Shown piece by piece: positions 10,255-20,299 of a stretch of 64,000 nucleotides of DNA. Where the stretch lies: positions 77,001 to 141,000 of the forward strand of contig JAOTOM010004009.1 of NCBI GenBank assembly GCA_034440615.1. Direction: 5' to 3'. The stretch is from Ashinkailepas kermadecensis. Lineage: Eukaryota; Arthropoda; Thecostraca; Neolepadidae. Position 1 is the stretch's first letter. Every line of letters starts with the position of its first letter. Made by a program: the position numbers and the translations under genes. Below the pieces are notes generated by a model. It had not been told where the DNA came from, searched no databases, and saw only the letters and a list, made by a program, of their open reading frames with translations.

Positions 10255-11715
10255 ATGTCCCCTGATAGGAACATTTGGGACCACGGCGTGATTTTGGGAA
10301 CTCCGATGCGAGTTTTGTGTTCAATTTATGACCCGGTGCTATCTATTTAGCCCACCCGACGTTAATTTGTTTGGGCATAACCGGAATTTTGGATCCCCAA
10401 CTTAACCCGCGCACGTCCGGGGGGCAGATATCTGCCCCCCCCCCCCCCTGCAGTTTTTCCTACTTTGCCGCCATACTAATCGGGTTAGCAAGGCCAAACC
10501 TCGCATGGCTGCTCATTGGTCTTTTCCGCATATCCTCTTTTTATCCTTGGTCATCTCAAGTCAGGTCACCAGGTCAGACGAAGTGACCTAACGTCCCACC
10601 GAGTTCTAGGTGGCATCACTCCCACAATAATTGGGCGATTGATTTCAAACTTATAGCACGTCATGATCTTATCAGGGACTATCATATGTTTATCACGGTT
10701 TTTTTCGTAGCGTTGACCTGAGATCAGGTCGCGGCCATGGCTTCCCCATTACAGGCCTATGGAAAAATATACAAATGTTTCCTGGTTACATATTTGCTCT
10801 CGGAATGACCTCCAACCGTTGTGACGTGTAGTTGGAAGCTATTCGCAATGCTATCGCTGACATTTTTGCTCAGTGACCTCACCAAGGTCAGCTGAGGTCA
10901 CCTGACATCACTAGCACATTTCTGCACATTATATCGCAATGCATTGAGCTAAAAGGCTGAAATTACCGTCATTGTGCTTGTATCGCCAAGACATGTTGAT
11001 TGCTATATTACATGACCTCCCTACTCTATCCCATGACCTTGACCTGAGGTCATAGTTTCGGTGACCCATCTGTTGACCTGACCTTAAATTACACTGCGTA
11101 TGTCTATAGCACATTTCAAGGGCTGTCGAATAGCATTTGCAGTTTGTTTCTAACTGTTACAGGTCCTGAGATATGTGCCAATATCTGAGGGTCCCACCCG
11201 ATCTGGTCGAATTTGACATATGATGACCCAGTGACCTAAATATTGACCTGAACGAGAAAATGACCGACATATTTTCGATAGTTCTCGAGATCTTAGGGGG
11301 CAGACATCTGCCCCCCCGGACATGCGAAGTTGGCGCAGACCGCCGGACGTGCGAGTGTTAATCTTTGAGGCCGGGCGCGGGTTTTTTATGTACCATTGTA
11401 CTTATTTGGGCGTTCCAATGTGAATTTGAGGGGACGACGAAAAGGTCGTAGAGAACAACACTCCTGCAAGTGACCTACTGACCGTCGGGTTTGGTTCAAA
11501 ACTCGCGACAGGGGCCCCACGAATCGCAACTGAGCCCCACAATATTGCGCTGTGGCCCAAACAATTCTCGCCATTCCTTCAAAATCGCATCAGAAGCCCC
11601 AAATAAATGTAGCGGGACTCTGAGAACCAGCGACGGGCCTCAAAAATGAAGTTGTGATACAAAATTCCAGTCGTGACCCCACAATTAGCGTTGGATGGCC
11701 TAAACAGGTAGTTCC
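10195..11715. repeat. Foldback-family repeat, split by a TTAA element
   Basis: 10195-10405 and 11362-11715 together match 36000-36540 of the compact foldback element, including TGACCCGGTGCTATCTATTT and GACCTACTGACCGTCGGG. The 952 bp between them are the TTAA element B. The uninterrupted copy at about 36197 shows the empty site. Confidence 0.85.
10406..11357. mobile_element. TTAA-flanked non-autonomous DNA transposon (copy B)
   Basis: TTAA lies at 10402-10405 and 11358-11361. The left end (CCCGCGCACGTCCGG) leads straight into a palindrome, GGGCAGATATCTGCCC. The right end (inward CACTCGCACGTCCGG) has the GTCCGGGG motif again after about 30 bp and then the same palindrome. About 16 AGGTCA/TGACCT hexamers fill the interior, with a DR0 plus everted pair near 11033-11052. 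No ORF of note. Confidence 0.85.
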
Positions 11716-12125
11716 AACGAGTTCAGAGTTACAACGAGTAATACAAACGATTTCCAGGCCTCGCCAGCGGCCACATCCTCTGATTGTGTGCAGTTTTTCC
11801 GCCGGGCCTCGGTCGGGGAATGCCCTGCCGCCAGTCGACACCGCCGCTGTAGGTGGCAGCACTGTCGTGCCGACTTAACCCCTGCCCGCCACACGACACG
11901 TGCAGACGTCACCTGATCGTGCTGGTGGCATCGTGGTCACCTGATTATGCTGTCTGCACGGCGGGCTGTACCGCAGTACGTCGGGGTACTGCGGTACAAC
12001 ATAGCCTTCCAGCTTTCCCGCCAGGTGGCGGACTAATGGTCGTCAGGGAAAGCTCCGGGCGACGTGGCGATGCAGTCTCCATCGCTTCTTACAAGATTAC
12101 GTAATCAGAGGCGCAGCCAGGGGAG
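11716..12125 (+). repeat. Dispersed repeat R (copy 1)
   Basis: It matches the reverse complement of about 34750-35115 over most of its length, for example CAGTCGACACC and TTTCCGCCAGGTGGCGGAC. A 12-bp perfect inverted repeat (11968-11979 and 11986-11997) is found only in this copy. Both copies end at GGCGCAGCCAGGGG. No convincing coding frame. Confidence 0.75.
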
Positions 12126-13030
12126 AGCGGTGAACCTCTAAGCGACCAAAAAATCACTGGATCAAACGGGAGCTTTTGAGATTTTCACAAGGCAAAACCA
12201 AGAGTATTCGGCGCGCCTCGCGCGCCAGCAGAGAATGGTATGCAAGAGGAAGGTGTTTTCGGTACAATGGACTGGCGGCAGGTATTGCGTAAGCATTGCC
12301 GTTTGCAGGTATAATTTTTCCATGAGGATATGCCCTCGAATCTGAATCACAACTCATGATTCTTAGTTCTTGAGCAACTGATTATGAGAACAATTAACGA
12401 AATGGGACCTACCCAGACTGTAAGCAACGTTTGGTGAAATCGCTTTAGCCTGATGTAGCCTCAGGGTGTGGTGAGCAAGGTATTGAGCACGGGCGTTGAT
12501 TTCTGAAAATTATCAGGGGAGGATGAGCACAATACACGAAGGTTCTGGGTGGGTCCTAATGGATTGGGAGGGGGACACTCCATAGGGTCCCATGCTTAAA
12601 GTTGAAATTATTGGGGGGAGACTCGAGAGTTGGAACGCGGTGACTCAGATGCAGTGAGGGTAGATTGGGCGCAGCCATAGAACATTTATATTGGTCACTG
12701 ATTATTTTACTTTAAAAAAAATGAATTGCCCACTTTGAAGGACTTTAAAAAGTTGTCGAAATCCGAGTGTTTTTAGTGGGGTAGGTGGGCCCCCTCAAAA
12801 TCCGTTTGCCCCCCCCCATAACGCAACTCATAGCTGCGCTACGAGTTGCAGTAATCAATAGCATGCAGACCATGGACATTATACAATGACTTAGCCAACA
12901 ACACAAAGGGAAAGTCGAAACTAGCAATTGGTAAGATAGGTGGATATAAATTTTCATTAGAAGCATAATCAGTCATACAAATCAATTAGCAGTATGAATT
13001 CATCGAGTTGTCCCACCGAACCCGTCGTCC
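12126..13030. other. No gene seen
   Basis: Mixed sequence with no domain, RNA or clear repeat. Two C runs near 12790-12820 sit beside a GTAGGTGGGCCCCC phrase. Confidence 0.4.
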
Positions 13031-13039
13031 TCATACGAG

Positions 13040-13425
13040 GCACTCCACGAAGCATTTCATGGACCTCCATAAAAAGCATCCCATGGACCCCCATCCGAAG
13101 CACTCAGTGGACCTCCATATGAAGCATTCAGTGGACCTCCATACGAAGCACTCAGTGGATCCCCATTCGATGCACTCAGTGGACCCCCATACGAAGCACT
13201 CAGTGGACCCCCATACGAAGCACTCAGTGTACCCCCATACGAAGCACTCAGTGGACCTCCATACGAAGTACTCAGTGGACCCCCATACGAAGCACTCAGT
13301 GGACCCCCATATGAAGCACTCAGTGGACCCCCATACGAAGCACTCAGTGGACCCCCATACGAAGCACTCAGTGGACCCCCATACGAAGCACTTAGTGGAC
13401 CTCCATACGAAGCATTCCATGAAGA
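13040..13425. repeat. 24-bp minisatellite
   Basis: About 15 units of GTGGACCCCCATACGAAGCA plus CTCA. As 24 is a multiple of three, frames on both strands stay open and read HTKHSVDP on the plus strand. The outer units are the most diverged. I treat it as non-coding. Confidence 0.85.
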
Positions 13426-13429
13426 TGGC

Positions 13430-13945
13430 GCGCCGATAAGTAATGTCTTGTTAAAGGGCAACACCGAATTACCAAATGTTCTCGAGTGATGCGAGCCAAC
13501 GGTTGCCTTCAAGGGAAAGAATGTGATATACGATCATCCGTAGTCGCTTATTTCTCGCATACATGCGAACGATAGGAAATATTCGTCGGATTTGTTTTTT
13601 TTCCTTTACAAAAACAAAGAAGAAGGTACATAAAGTGGGTTTTAATTTTTAATTTACGCGAAGAATGCAGGCAAAATGCAAAAGACGATTTCCCAAAGTC
13701 GAATAAAATCGATAAATCAGACAAATCGTCTTCGGGGATTCAAATCATTGAGGACCCCTTCCTCAGCGTATGCCAGGTTGTCACGGTGAAGGGTGGACGG
13801 TAACTTGTATCTTGACGAACGCGGTAAATACTGAGGACTGATGTCCTGAGCAATCGATCACTTCTCCTGATGTATTGCACCAATATCACTGGTTCCAATC
13901 ACCATGGACACTTGACACCAACCAGAGAGGCGTTCACTGCAGGCT
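13430..13945. other. No gene seen
   Basis: AT-rich stretch with no domain or repeat that I recognise, between two minisatellites. Confidence 0.4.
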
Positions 13946-13952
13946 GACCATA

Positions 13953-14085
13953 TACACCTCCAGGGGGACCTCCAGGGTATCGGCCGGGACCTCCAGGGTA
14001 TCAGCCGGGACCCCCAGGTTATCGGACCCCCAGGGTATCGGACCCCAGGGACCAGTGACCAGGGACCCCCCAGGGTATCCGCCGG
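13953..14085. repeat. Short tandem repeat, about 20 bp unit
   Basis: Imperfect copies of GGGACCTCCAGGGTATCGGCC lie just downstream of the first cGAS-like cassette. Confidence 0.75.
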
Positions 14086-14159
14086 TCAACAGCGCTGAGT
14101 GGATGATGCACTTCAAGTCGCCCCTCAAAGTTACATCCTACACCGGAGGTACTCGGCAC

Positions 14160-16745
14160 AGTTGTTGTCACGGTTGGGTCGGCACATGCACTCCTGGGTG
14201 ACATCCGACTAGCTGGCTCAGCAATGGAGATGACGGAAGAGCTGCCACAGCTGCCAGGGGTCACGTGAGTACGTGTTGAACCTTGTCTCGGTGTCCGGGT
14301 CTGACCAGTACCGGCGACGGCTGGTCCACCACCGTCGGGCGATGCTGTGAGCAATCGGCTGGCTCATATGTAGTCGGACGTGAAGAATAGCGGTCATCTC
14401 AGTCAGGGTTAGCCTCATTTTCATGTCCTTGTAGTGTTGGAACGACACTTCTTGCGGTGGCATCAGGTCCTTCTTTACCATTTTGAATTCAGAGCGTTCG
14501 TGCCAGCCCGGAACGCTCTCGTCCAGGGCCCGCATCAGCAGCGATGGGTTGGTCACCAGTTGGGCGAGGCCGCGCGAGGTGTTCAGCTCCGCCGACAGAC
14601 CGGCCGGCCGCTCCGATGGTGGCCTAATGAGCTGTCTGCTCCACCAGGCGAACACGGCCGGTGCGTCCACCAGCATCTCTCGGATGTCGTCCGCCGTGAG
14701 CAGCTCCATCAGTGGCGCGATGTGCCAAGTGAAGCCGCCACCAGGGCACGGCGTCAGGCGTGCCCGGCCGGCCACATCGTCCGGAGCCACGGACATGACC
14801 TGCAACAACTTTCGCTTCAAGTTTCCCAGTGTATGCAGGGGAGAACAGCTCATCTGCAACATCTCCCTGATAGTTGAGATGCGCAGCATCATTGGAAGTA
14901 TGCGCCGCGTAATTTCCAGTACTTGGCATTCAGCTTCATACTGTACGATCTCCAAGATCAGGCTGCGTACCGCGCATATGCGCAGTTGACGCCCAGACAG
15001 TTGACAAGACCGGTGAAACAGCACGAGCTTGACCACATTATGATGCTTGCTCCGCACCATGTCTCGGATCACAAGACGAGTGAAATCTGCTTGAAGGACA
15101 CCGATTGTCTGCTGCATTGTTTCCAGGTCGGCTGGTGTGGCCTGTCGAAGCAGGTTGATGTCCTCACAGAAGAACGCCGGCAGCCGGCGAGCGGCAACGG
15201 CCGCCTGGAGGTAGCCGAGGATGAGCCGCGCACATTGTGTCGCACCGCCCCACTTCTGGCGCGGTGTTTGTTGGCACACCCAGAAGAGGGAGGTCTTGAT
15301 GAAGTAGGATTTGATCGTTCGTCCAAGCTCCCCCAGTTGTCTCTTCGCACGTTTGAGAATAACGACCGCAGATTTTTGATCGGCTGGCAGGTGCCAGGCG
15401 GCTACCACCTCCGCCCTGGAGAAAGACATCCGCCACTCGATCTCCTCAGTCACGCTGCCCTTGCATCCTGTCGGAACAATGTGCATGCCGTACCGCCAGA
15501 TGTCTTCTCGCGCGGCAGCCGGCAGCCAGTGAAGCGACATGGTGCTCGCGAAATGCTCACGGGACTGCTGCCACGGGACACGCAGACACGCCACGTGGTC
15601 GGTTTCCCCATCCAAATAAGTCGTGACTGCTGGTCCGGTGACGGTGATGGAGTCGGCTTTGGGAAGGATGACGCGGAGGAAGTCATACATCAGCTGCCGG
15701 ACGTTTTCTGCCGAGAACGGCAGCGGTCGGCCGTGGCGGCAGTCTGACCGCGGGATCTGTAGCAACCGGACAAATCCGGGGTTCTCGCTGGCTTCCAGCT
15801 TGAGCGACGGCACCGACGGCGAGCCGCCAGCCTCGTGAGGAGCGTCCAGCACCCAGCCGACTGGGCCCAGCTCGACCATCACGTCGCCGTCCGACATTGG
15901 ATGTATGCCGTCGGTCTTCAAGTAGTTCTCTGTGAACCCCTCGATAGAGCTGCCGGAGATCGAGCAGCTCTGTACGGACAGACGTCCGAGCGGCGAACAG
16001 CCGCACTCGGCGGCGGCCGCCTGCAACGCCTCCAGCACCGGCGCCGTGGCCAGCCACTTGCGCATCGTCACACTGTTGATTGTTGCGCCTAGTGGGAAAT
16101 TCTGAGCGTTGTCGTACCAGAACCCGGCATGGTCAATGAGCAGGTCGGTGTGCTCTCCGCAACGCTGTAGCAGCGTGTTGACTTGCCTGTCCACGTCCTG
16201 ATCCATGGCCGGATCCACGTCCGGATCCATGGCCGGATCCATGGCCGGCGCGTGGGATCCGCCTTGCGAGAATTGCTGCACCTGTCACTGGCCGACGAGA
16301 CCTGGACGTTCGTGCTGAATAGCGCGCCGGACGCCGCCGCAGCAGTCGGGCTCCGGCGCCAAATATCGGCCCGGCGCTCGCCTACCCGGGGCGGGGTCGG
16401 GGCAGCGCAGATCCACACAGGTCCGGCCAGCTCCGCCTGGTTTACGATCACAGCCTCGTCCTCAGGACCCACTGGCCGACTGTGCGGCGGTCTGGCGAGG
16501 GGCTGCTCCGTAGGCGACATCCGGCCGCGATATGACTGTCCGCCGAGCAACTCGGCCGGCGCACGATAGCATATCGTGACTCAGCAGTGAGCGTATTGCA
16601 GCAATGCGATACGCCCCGCCCGCGGCAACCCATGCAATGGTGAGATAAGAGAAGGTCGGGCATGCTGTTGAAGTTTAATTTCAACAGGAAGGTATGCATT
16701 TGAGAGACTTGGCGTAAAATCACAGGGGGATTTTATGCTGCAAAT
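14160..16745 (-). repeat. Duplicated cGAS/Mab-21-like cassette, copy 1
   Basis: This segment matches 25060-27635 end to end: 3' flank, coding region, and about 460 bp of 5' flank up to a run of T on the plus strand. There is no poly(A) at the gene's 3' side, so it looks like DNA-level duplication rather than a retrocopy. Confidence 0.8.
14218..16242 (-). CDS. cGAS/Mab-21-like nucleotidyltransferase (cGLR-like), copy 1
   Basis: A predicted cGAS-like receptor, a family that on binding a ligand makes a cyclic or linear nucleotide second messenger. The ATG at 16242 gives 674 residues; the frame is open 13 codons further up, but only from a GTG. The nucleotidyltransferase signature is complete: GS at residues 97-98, D118 and D120 in SDGDVMVEL, and a third Asp (215) in TDHVACLR, a spacing like that of human cGAS. 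The Mab-21 helical lobe follows: EWRMSFSRAE, DQKSAVVILK and IKSYFIKTSLFWVC. I see no cGAS-type zinc ribbon. A GGATCC-rich repeat near the N-terminus encodes MDPAMDPDVD. The last 300 residues are unassigned but conserved in copy 2. Single exon, no breaks. The family call is strong; ligand and product are unknown. Confidence 0.85.
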   Translation of the reverse strand: MDPAMDPDVDPAMDQDVDRQVNTLLQRCGEHTDLLIDHAGFWYDNAQNFPLGATINSVTMRKWLATAPVLEALQAAAAECGCSPLGRLSVQSCSISGSSIEGFTENYLKTDGIHPMSDGDVMVELGPVGWVLDAPHEAGGSPSVPSLKLEASENPGFVRLLQIPRSDCRHGRPLPFSAENVRQLMYDFLRVILPKADSITVTGPAVTTYLDGETDHVACLRVPWQQSREHFASTMSLHWLPAAAREDIWRYGMHIVPTGCKGSVTEEIEWRMSFSRAEVVAAWHLPADQKSAVVILKRAKRQLGELGRTIKSYFIKTSLFWVCQQTPRQKWGGATQCARLILGYLQAAVAARRLPAFFCEDINLLRQATPADLETMQQTIGVLQADFTRLVIRDMVRSKHHNVVKLVLFHRSCQLSGRQLRICAVRSLILEIVQYEAECQVLEITRRILPMMLRISTIREMLQMSCSPLHTLGNLKRKLLQVMSVAPDDVAGRARLTPCPGGGFTWHIAPLMELLTADDIREMLVDAPAVFAWWSRQLIRPPSERPAGLSAELNTSRGLAQLVTNPSLLMRALDESVPGWHERSEFKMVKKDLMPPQEVSFQHYKDMKMRLTLTEMTAILHVRLHMSQPIAHSIARRWWTSRRRYWSDPDTETRFNTYSRDPWQLWQLFRHLHC

Positions 16746-17541
16746 TTTTTTTAAAGACCACCTCCGCCCCGGAGAAAGACATCCGCCACTCGGTTTCCTC
16801 AGTGATGTGCTCTTGCATCCTGTCGGAACAAGGTGCATGCCGTACCGCCAGATGTCCTCCCGGCAAGCAGCCGGAAGCCAATCCAGTGACATGGTGTTCG
16901 CGAAACGCTCACGGGACTGTTTCCATGGGACACGCAGACACGCAACCAAGTCCAGTTCGTCACCGCCAGTGGTTGCTGGCCCGGTGGCGGCGATGGAGTT
17001 GGCGCTGGGAAGGCTGACGCGGCAGAGGTCGTACACGAGACGACTGGCCCGGTGGTGGTGATGGAGTTGGCGCTGGGAAGGCTGACGCGACAGAGGTCGT
17101 ACACGAGATGACTGACTCGGCTGGCCGATAACGGCACTGCCATTATCGGCCAGCCGAGTCGGCCAGCCGCTGCCGTTACGGCAGCGGCTGGTCGTGATCG
17201 TAGTCTGCATTTGCACCCCGTCAGCATTTGCAGCACCTGCAGCATCTGGAGAACCTGGAACACTTTGAGCACCCGGAGCACCTGCAGCACCCGGACGAAG
17301 CCGGTGTTCCCGCTGGCCTGCAACTTGAGCGGCAACACCGACGGCCAGCTAGCAGTGTCCGGGCTTCAAGTGACGGGCTCCAGCTGGCAGTGTCCGGGCT
17401 CCAAGTGACCGGCTCCAGCTCAAGCATCAATCCGTCGTCCGATGTACGCTCAACACCACTCGGCGTCCAGTAGCGAGTTGTAAGCCCGTCAGCACTGCTG
17501 CCGGGGAATAGTAGCGGACAGACGGCCGTTATATACTCCAC
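16745..17541 (-). pseudogene. cGAS/Mab-21-like pseudogene, rearranged
   Basis: Pieces of the same protein lie in shifting frames on the minus strand: a signature region with SDDGLMLELEPV (active-site Asp pattern disturbed), then VLQVLRVLKVFQVLQ expanded from a single VLQIP by 15-bp repeats, LVYDLCRVSLPSANS duplicated, and LVACLRVPWKQS, MSLDWLPAACRED and GMHLVPTGCK. Frameshifts, a 55-bp direct duplication (about 16985 and 17050) and two hairpins separate the parts. It stops abruptly at the 5' edge of cassette copy 1, so it is a head-to-tail neighbour that decayed after tandem duplication. Confidence 0.8.
17114..17191. repeat. Two adjacent perfect hairpins
   Basis: The first has 18-bp arms (17114-17131, 17143-17160) and an 11-nt loop. 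The second has 14-bp arms (17163-17176, 17178-17191) and a 1-nt loop. Both lie inside the pseudogene and use its GGCCAGCC phrases. Confidence 0.9.
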
Positions 17542-17737
17542 CGTTTCTGCGTAGCGAGTGGGCCGCTCTGGGCGCTGGTCATTGACCCACGACTTTGCCC
17601 GGGGCAGGCCCCAGCTCTCGACATGGACGAGACGGAGGACGTCTCTCTCCTCTCCCCACCGAGGGAGCGACAGTCCCGGAAGGCATGTCCCAGGAGGGGA
17701 GCTCTTCGCCGGTACACCTGGACTCAGCGCAGAGCGT

Positions 17738-18309
17738 CACTTGTGTATGTATCTGTGTGTATCTGTCTGGTGTATCTGTTCGGTGTATCTGTGTGTATCT
17801 GTCTGGTGTATCTGTGTATCTGTGGGTATCTGTGTGGTGTATCTGTGTATCTGTCTGGTGTATCTGTGTATATGTATGTATCTGTGTGTATCTGTCTGGT
17901 GTATCTGTGTATATCTGTGGGTATCTGTCTGGTGTATCTGTGTATCTGTCTGGTGTATCTGTGTGTATCTGTCTGGTGTATATATGTATCTGTGGGTATC
18001 TGTCTGGTATATCTGTGTATCTGTGTCTTTCTGTCTGGTGTATCTGTGTGTATCTGTCTGGTGTATCTGTGTGTATCTGTCTGGTGTATCTGTGTATCTG
18101 TGTACCTGTGGGTATCTGTCTGGTACATCTGTGTGTATCTGTCTGGTGTATCTGTGTATCTGTGTGTATCTGTCTGGTGTATCTGTGTATATATGTGTAA
18201 CTGTCTGGTGTATCTGTGTATATCTGCCTGGTGTGTGTGTGTATGTGTATATCTGTAGTGTATCTGTGTATCTGTCTGGTGTATCTGTGTGTATCTGTCT
18301 GGTGTGTTG
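17738..18309. repeat. GTATCTGTCTGGT/GTATCTGTGT minisatellite
   Basis: Imperfect units of 10-13 bp, free of stops in several frames. The translated proteins (VCICVYLSG repeats) are artefacts. Its last unit was used as a SINE target. Confidence 0.9.
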
Positions 18310-18464
18310 GTTATTGGTTTTTACGACACGTCGACCGTTGAGTCATGTAGCGTCGCCAATCTCTCACGCCGATTGGTCGCAGGCGAAGAGTAGCGACAGG
18401 CGAGACTCGAGCCCACAACCTTTCGATTGTGAGACGAGCATCTTACCCCTAGACCACTCGTCCC
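18310..18464 (-). mobile_element. tRNA-derived SINE (copy 2)
   Basis: Reverse orientation copy of the 39-203 SINE with A and B boxes intact. The direct repeat CTGTCTGGTGTGTTG at 18295-18309 and 18465-18479 is the target duplication, made from minisatellite sequence. Confidence 0.9.
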
Positions 18465-18554
18465 CTGTCTGGTGTGTTGCTGACGCGATGGGTGAGTCTG
18501 TCTATGTGTCGGTGGTCATGTTGTGAGTTACGTCACGACATGGCCACGGATGTG

Positions 18555-18770
18555 CGGAATGCGTTTTGATAGCAGAACGGATCTATGGCTGGCAGTCTCG
18601 ATAGCGGGACGAATCTCTGGCTGACAATTTCGATAGCAGGACAAATCTCTGGCTGGCAAACCCGATAGCAGGATGAATCTATGGCTGGCAATCTCGATAG
18701 CAGGACGGATATTTGGCTGGCATAATCGATTGGACGGATCTTTGGCTGGCAGTCTAGATAGCAGGGCGGT
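18555..18770. repeat. About 32-bp tandem repeat
   Basis: Six or so diverged units around GATAGCAGGACGAATCTCTG plus GCTGGCAATCTC. Confidence 0.8.
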
Positions 18771-18914
18771 GTAAACTGTTTACACCCATGTAAACTGCAA
18801 TGGATACTCATTTTCCAAGTAACATAAGAACAGCATAGAGCTGCAATACAACGACCCATGAGTGGATAATAGCCAACAATTCCCAATCCGAGCATCGACC
18901 TGTGGCCGGACACA

Positions 18915-19205
18915 GGTCAGCCATTCTCACTCCGGGCACCCACCACTGGTCAGCCACTGCCTCTCCGGGCACCCACCACTGGCCAGCCATTGCCACTCCG
19001 GGCACCCACCACTGGCCAGCCATTGCCACTCCGGGCACCCACCACTGTCCAGCCACTGCCACTCCGGGCACCCACCACTGTCCAGTCACTGCCACTCTGG
19101 GCACCCACTGCCACTCCGGGCACCCACCACTGACCAGCCACCGCCACTCCGGGCACCCACCACTGGCCAGACACTGCCACTCCGGGCACCCACCACTGGC
19201 CGGAG
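18915..19205. repeat. 33-bp minisatellite
   Basis: About nine units built on CTCCGGGCACCCACCACTGG plus CCAGCCACTGCCA. As the unit is divisible by three, several frames stay open; I do not regard them as genes. Confidence 0.85.
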
Positions 19206-19394
19206 AGAGGCTACACCATCTCGACTGAGTACGGCAGTGCACCACTGGAGCCCAGAGTGGGGCGCAGATCTGCCGAGCTGGGTACCACCAGGGCGGCTGC
19301 CCCCAAGGTGAGGCGCCGCCGCCACCGAACACAGCGAACCACAGTAAACAACCATCTATTTCGAATACTTCACAAGAGATAATGTAGCTGAGAC

Positions 19395-20180
19395 GTCGCG
19401 CCGAGCGTGCCGCCGACCGCGACACGCCCCATCACGTGACGTCACACCGAGTGGGAGGAGCAACACCACATCCAGAGCACCGCCGGACGCGATACGCCCC
19501 CACCAAGTGACGTCACACCGAGTGGGCGGAGCAACACCACATCCGGAGAGCACCGCCGGCTGCGATACGCCCGACTACGTGACGTCTCGCCAGGCGGCGG
19601 TGCGTGCATTTTCCAAACAGCTCCATTGCGACGCGGTCGCACCAGCGCCACGCACACGCCCGAGTCTCGCCCACAGTCCAGCAGCCGCCGTCCGCAGTCA
19701 CCCAGGTGCGCCGCCCGTGTCACCGGCGGCGGCCACATACGTCAGCGTCGACCCCGCCAGTGACGCCAGCCAGAGCCTCCGTGGACGTGACGAGCCGCGC
19801 CGGCCGGCGCCAGCTGTCTGACGTGACGTCACGTCACACTTGCCGAGGCGCTCCCGTATAGACAGCGCGGCGGACGACGTGGGCTGTCTGGCACGAGTCA
19901 CGTCACACTTGCCCAGTCGCCCCGGCGTAGCCGTGCGCCCGACACACGCGGCCACCACACGAAGGGACGCCCGCTGCCCCCGGCGGTTATCACAGCCCGG
20001 CCGCCGCCCTCTCTCCGCCACACTCCACCGTTCTGTCCAGATTAATGTCCCGGTAAAGGCCGTTCGCGGTAAAGGCCGTTCGCGGTCCCCGGTAAAGGGA
20101 CGCCGCCGCCGCCACCTCCGCCGTCGTGCCGACCGCGTCCCTTCGCGCCACGCGCTGCCGCGGCACGTTCGCGGCGCACG
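19395..20180. promoter_or_regulatory. CpG-rich block with repeated CRE-type sites
   Basis: About two and a half copies of a 70-80-bp unit (19395-19600), each with GTGACGTCA or a close variant of the cAMP-response element, then a GC-rich stretch with more TGACGTCACG near 19822. It looks like a CpG island or promoter-type region. No transcription start can be placed. Confidence 0.4.
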
Positions 20181-20182
20181 CG

Positions 20183-20288
20183 TCACACCACGTATCGGTG
20201 CTTGACCACCGAGCCCGACTTCGCCATGTGCGCCTGGTAGCCGATGGTGATCTTGGGGTTGATGTTGAGCACCGTCTTCAGGTGACGC
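20183..20288 (-). CDS. Possible terminal coding exon of an unknown gene
   Basis: On the minus strand a good acceptor (CCTCCTGCCGCAG) ends at 20289 and is followed by 34 in-frame codons (RHLKTVLNINPK, then ITIGYQAHMAKSG, then SVVKHRYVV) and a TGA at 20185-20183. The codon usage is GC-rich and the peptide looks like ordinary globular protein, unlike the repeat translations around it. I do not recognise the family. No partner exon was found upstream (above 20300). It may be a captured exon rather than part of a living gene. Confidence 0.35.
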
Positions 20289-20299
20289 CTGCGGCAGGA

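Noticed and set aside
14923..15747. 274-residue plus-strand frame
   Set aside because: Antisense shadow of the cGAS/Mab-21-like gene; a matching shadow appears at copy 2.
17558..18526. 322-residue plus-strand frame rich in Cys, Val and Tyr
   Set aside because: Most of it reads the GTATCTGTCTGGT repeat and continues through a reversed SINE; no start or domain.
18862..19425. Overlapping frames of 100-200 residues on both strands
   Set aside because: All stem from the 33-bp minisatellite, whose length keeps frames open.
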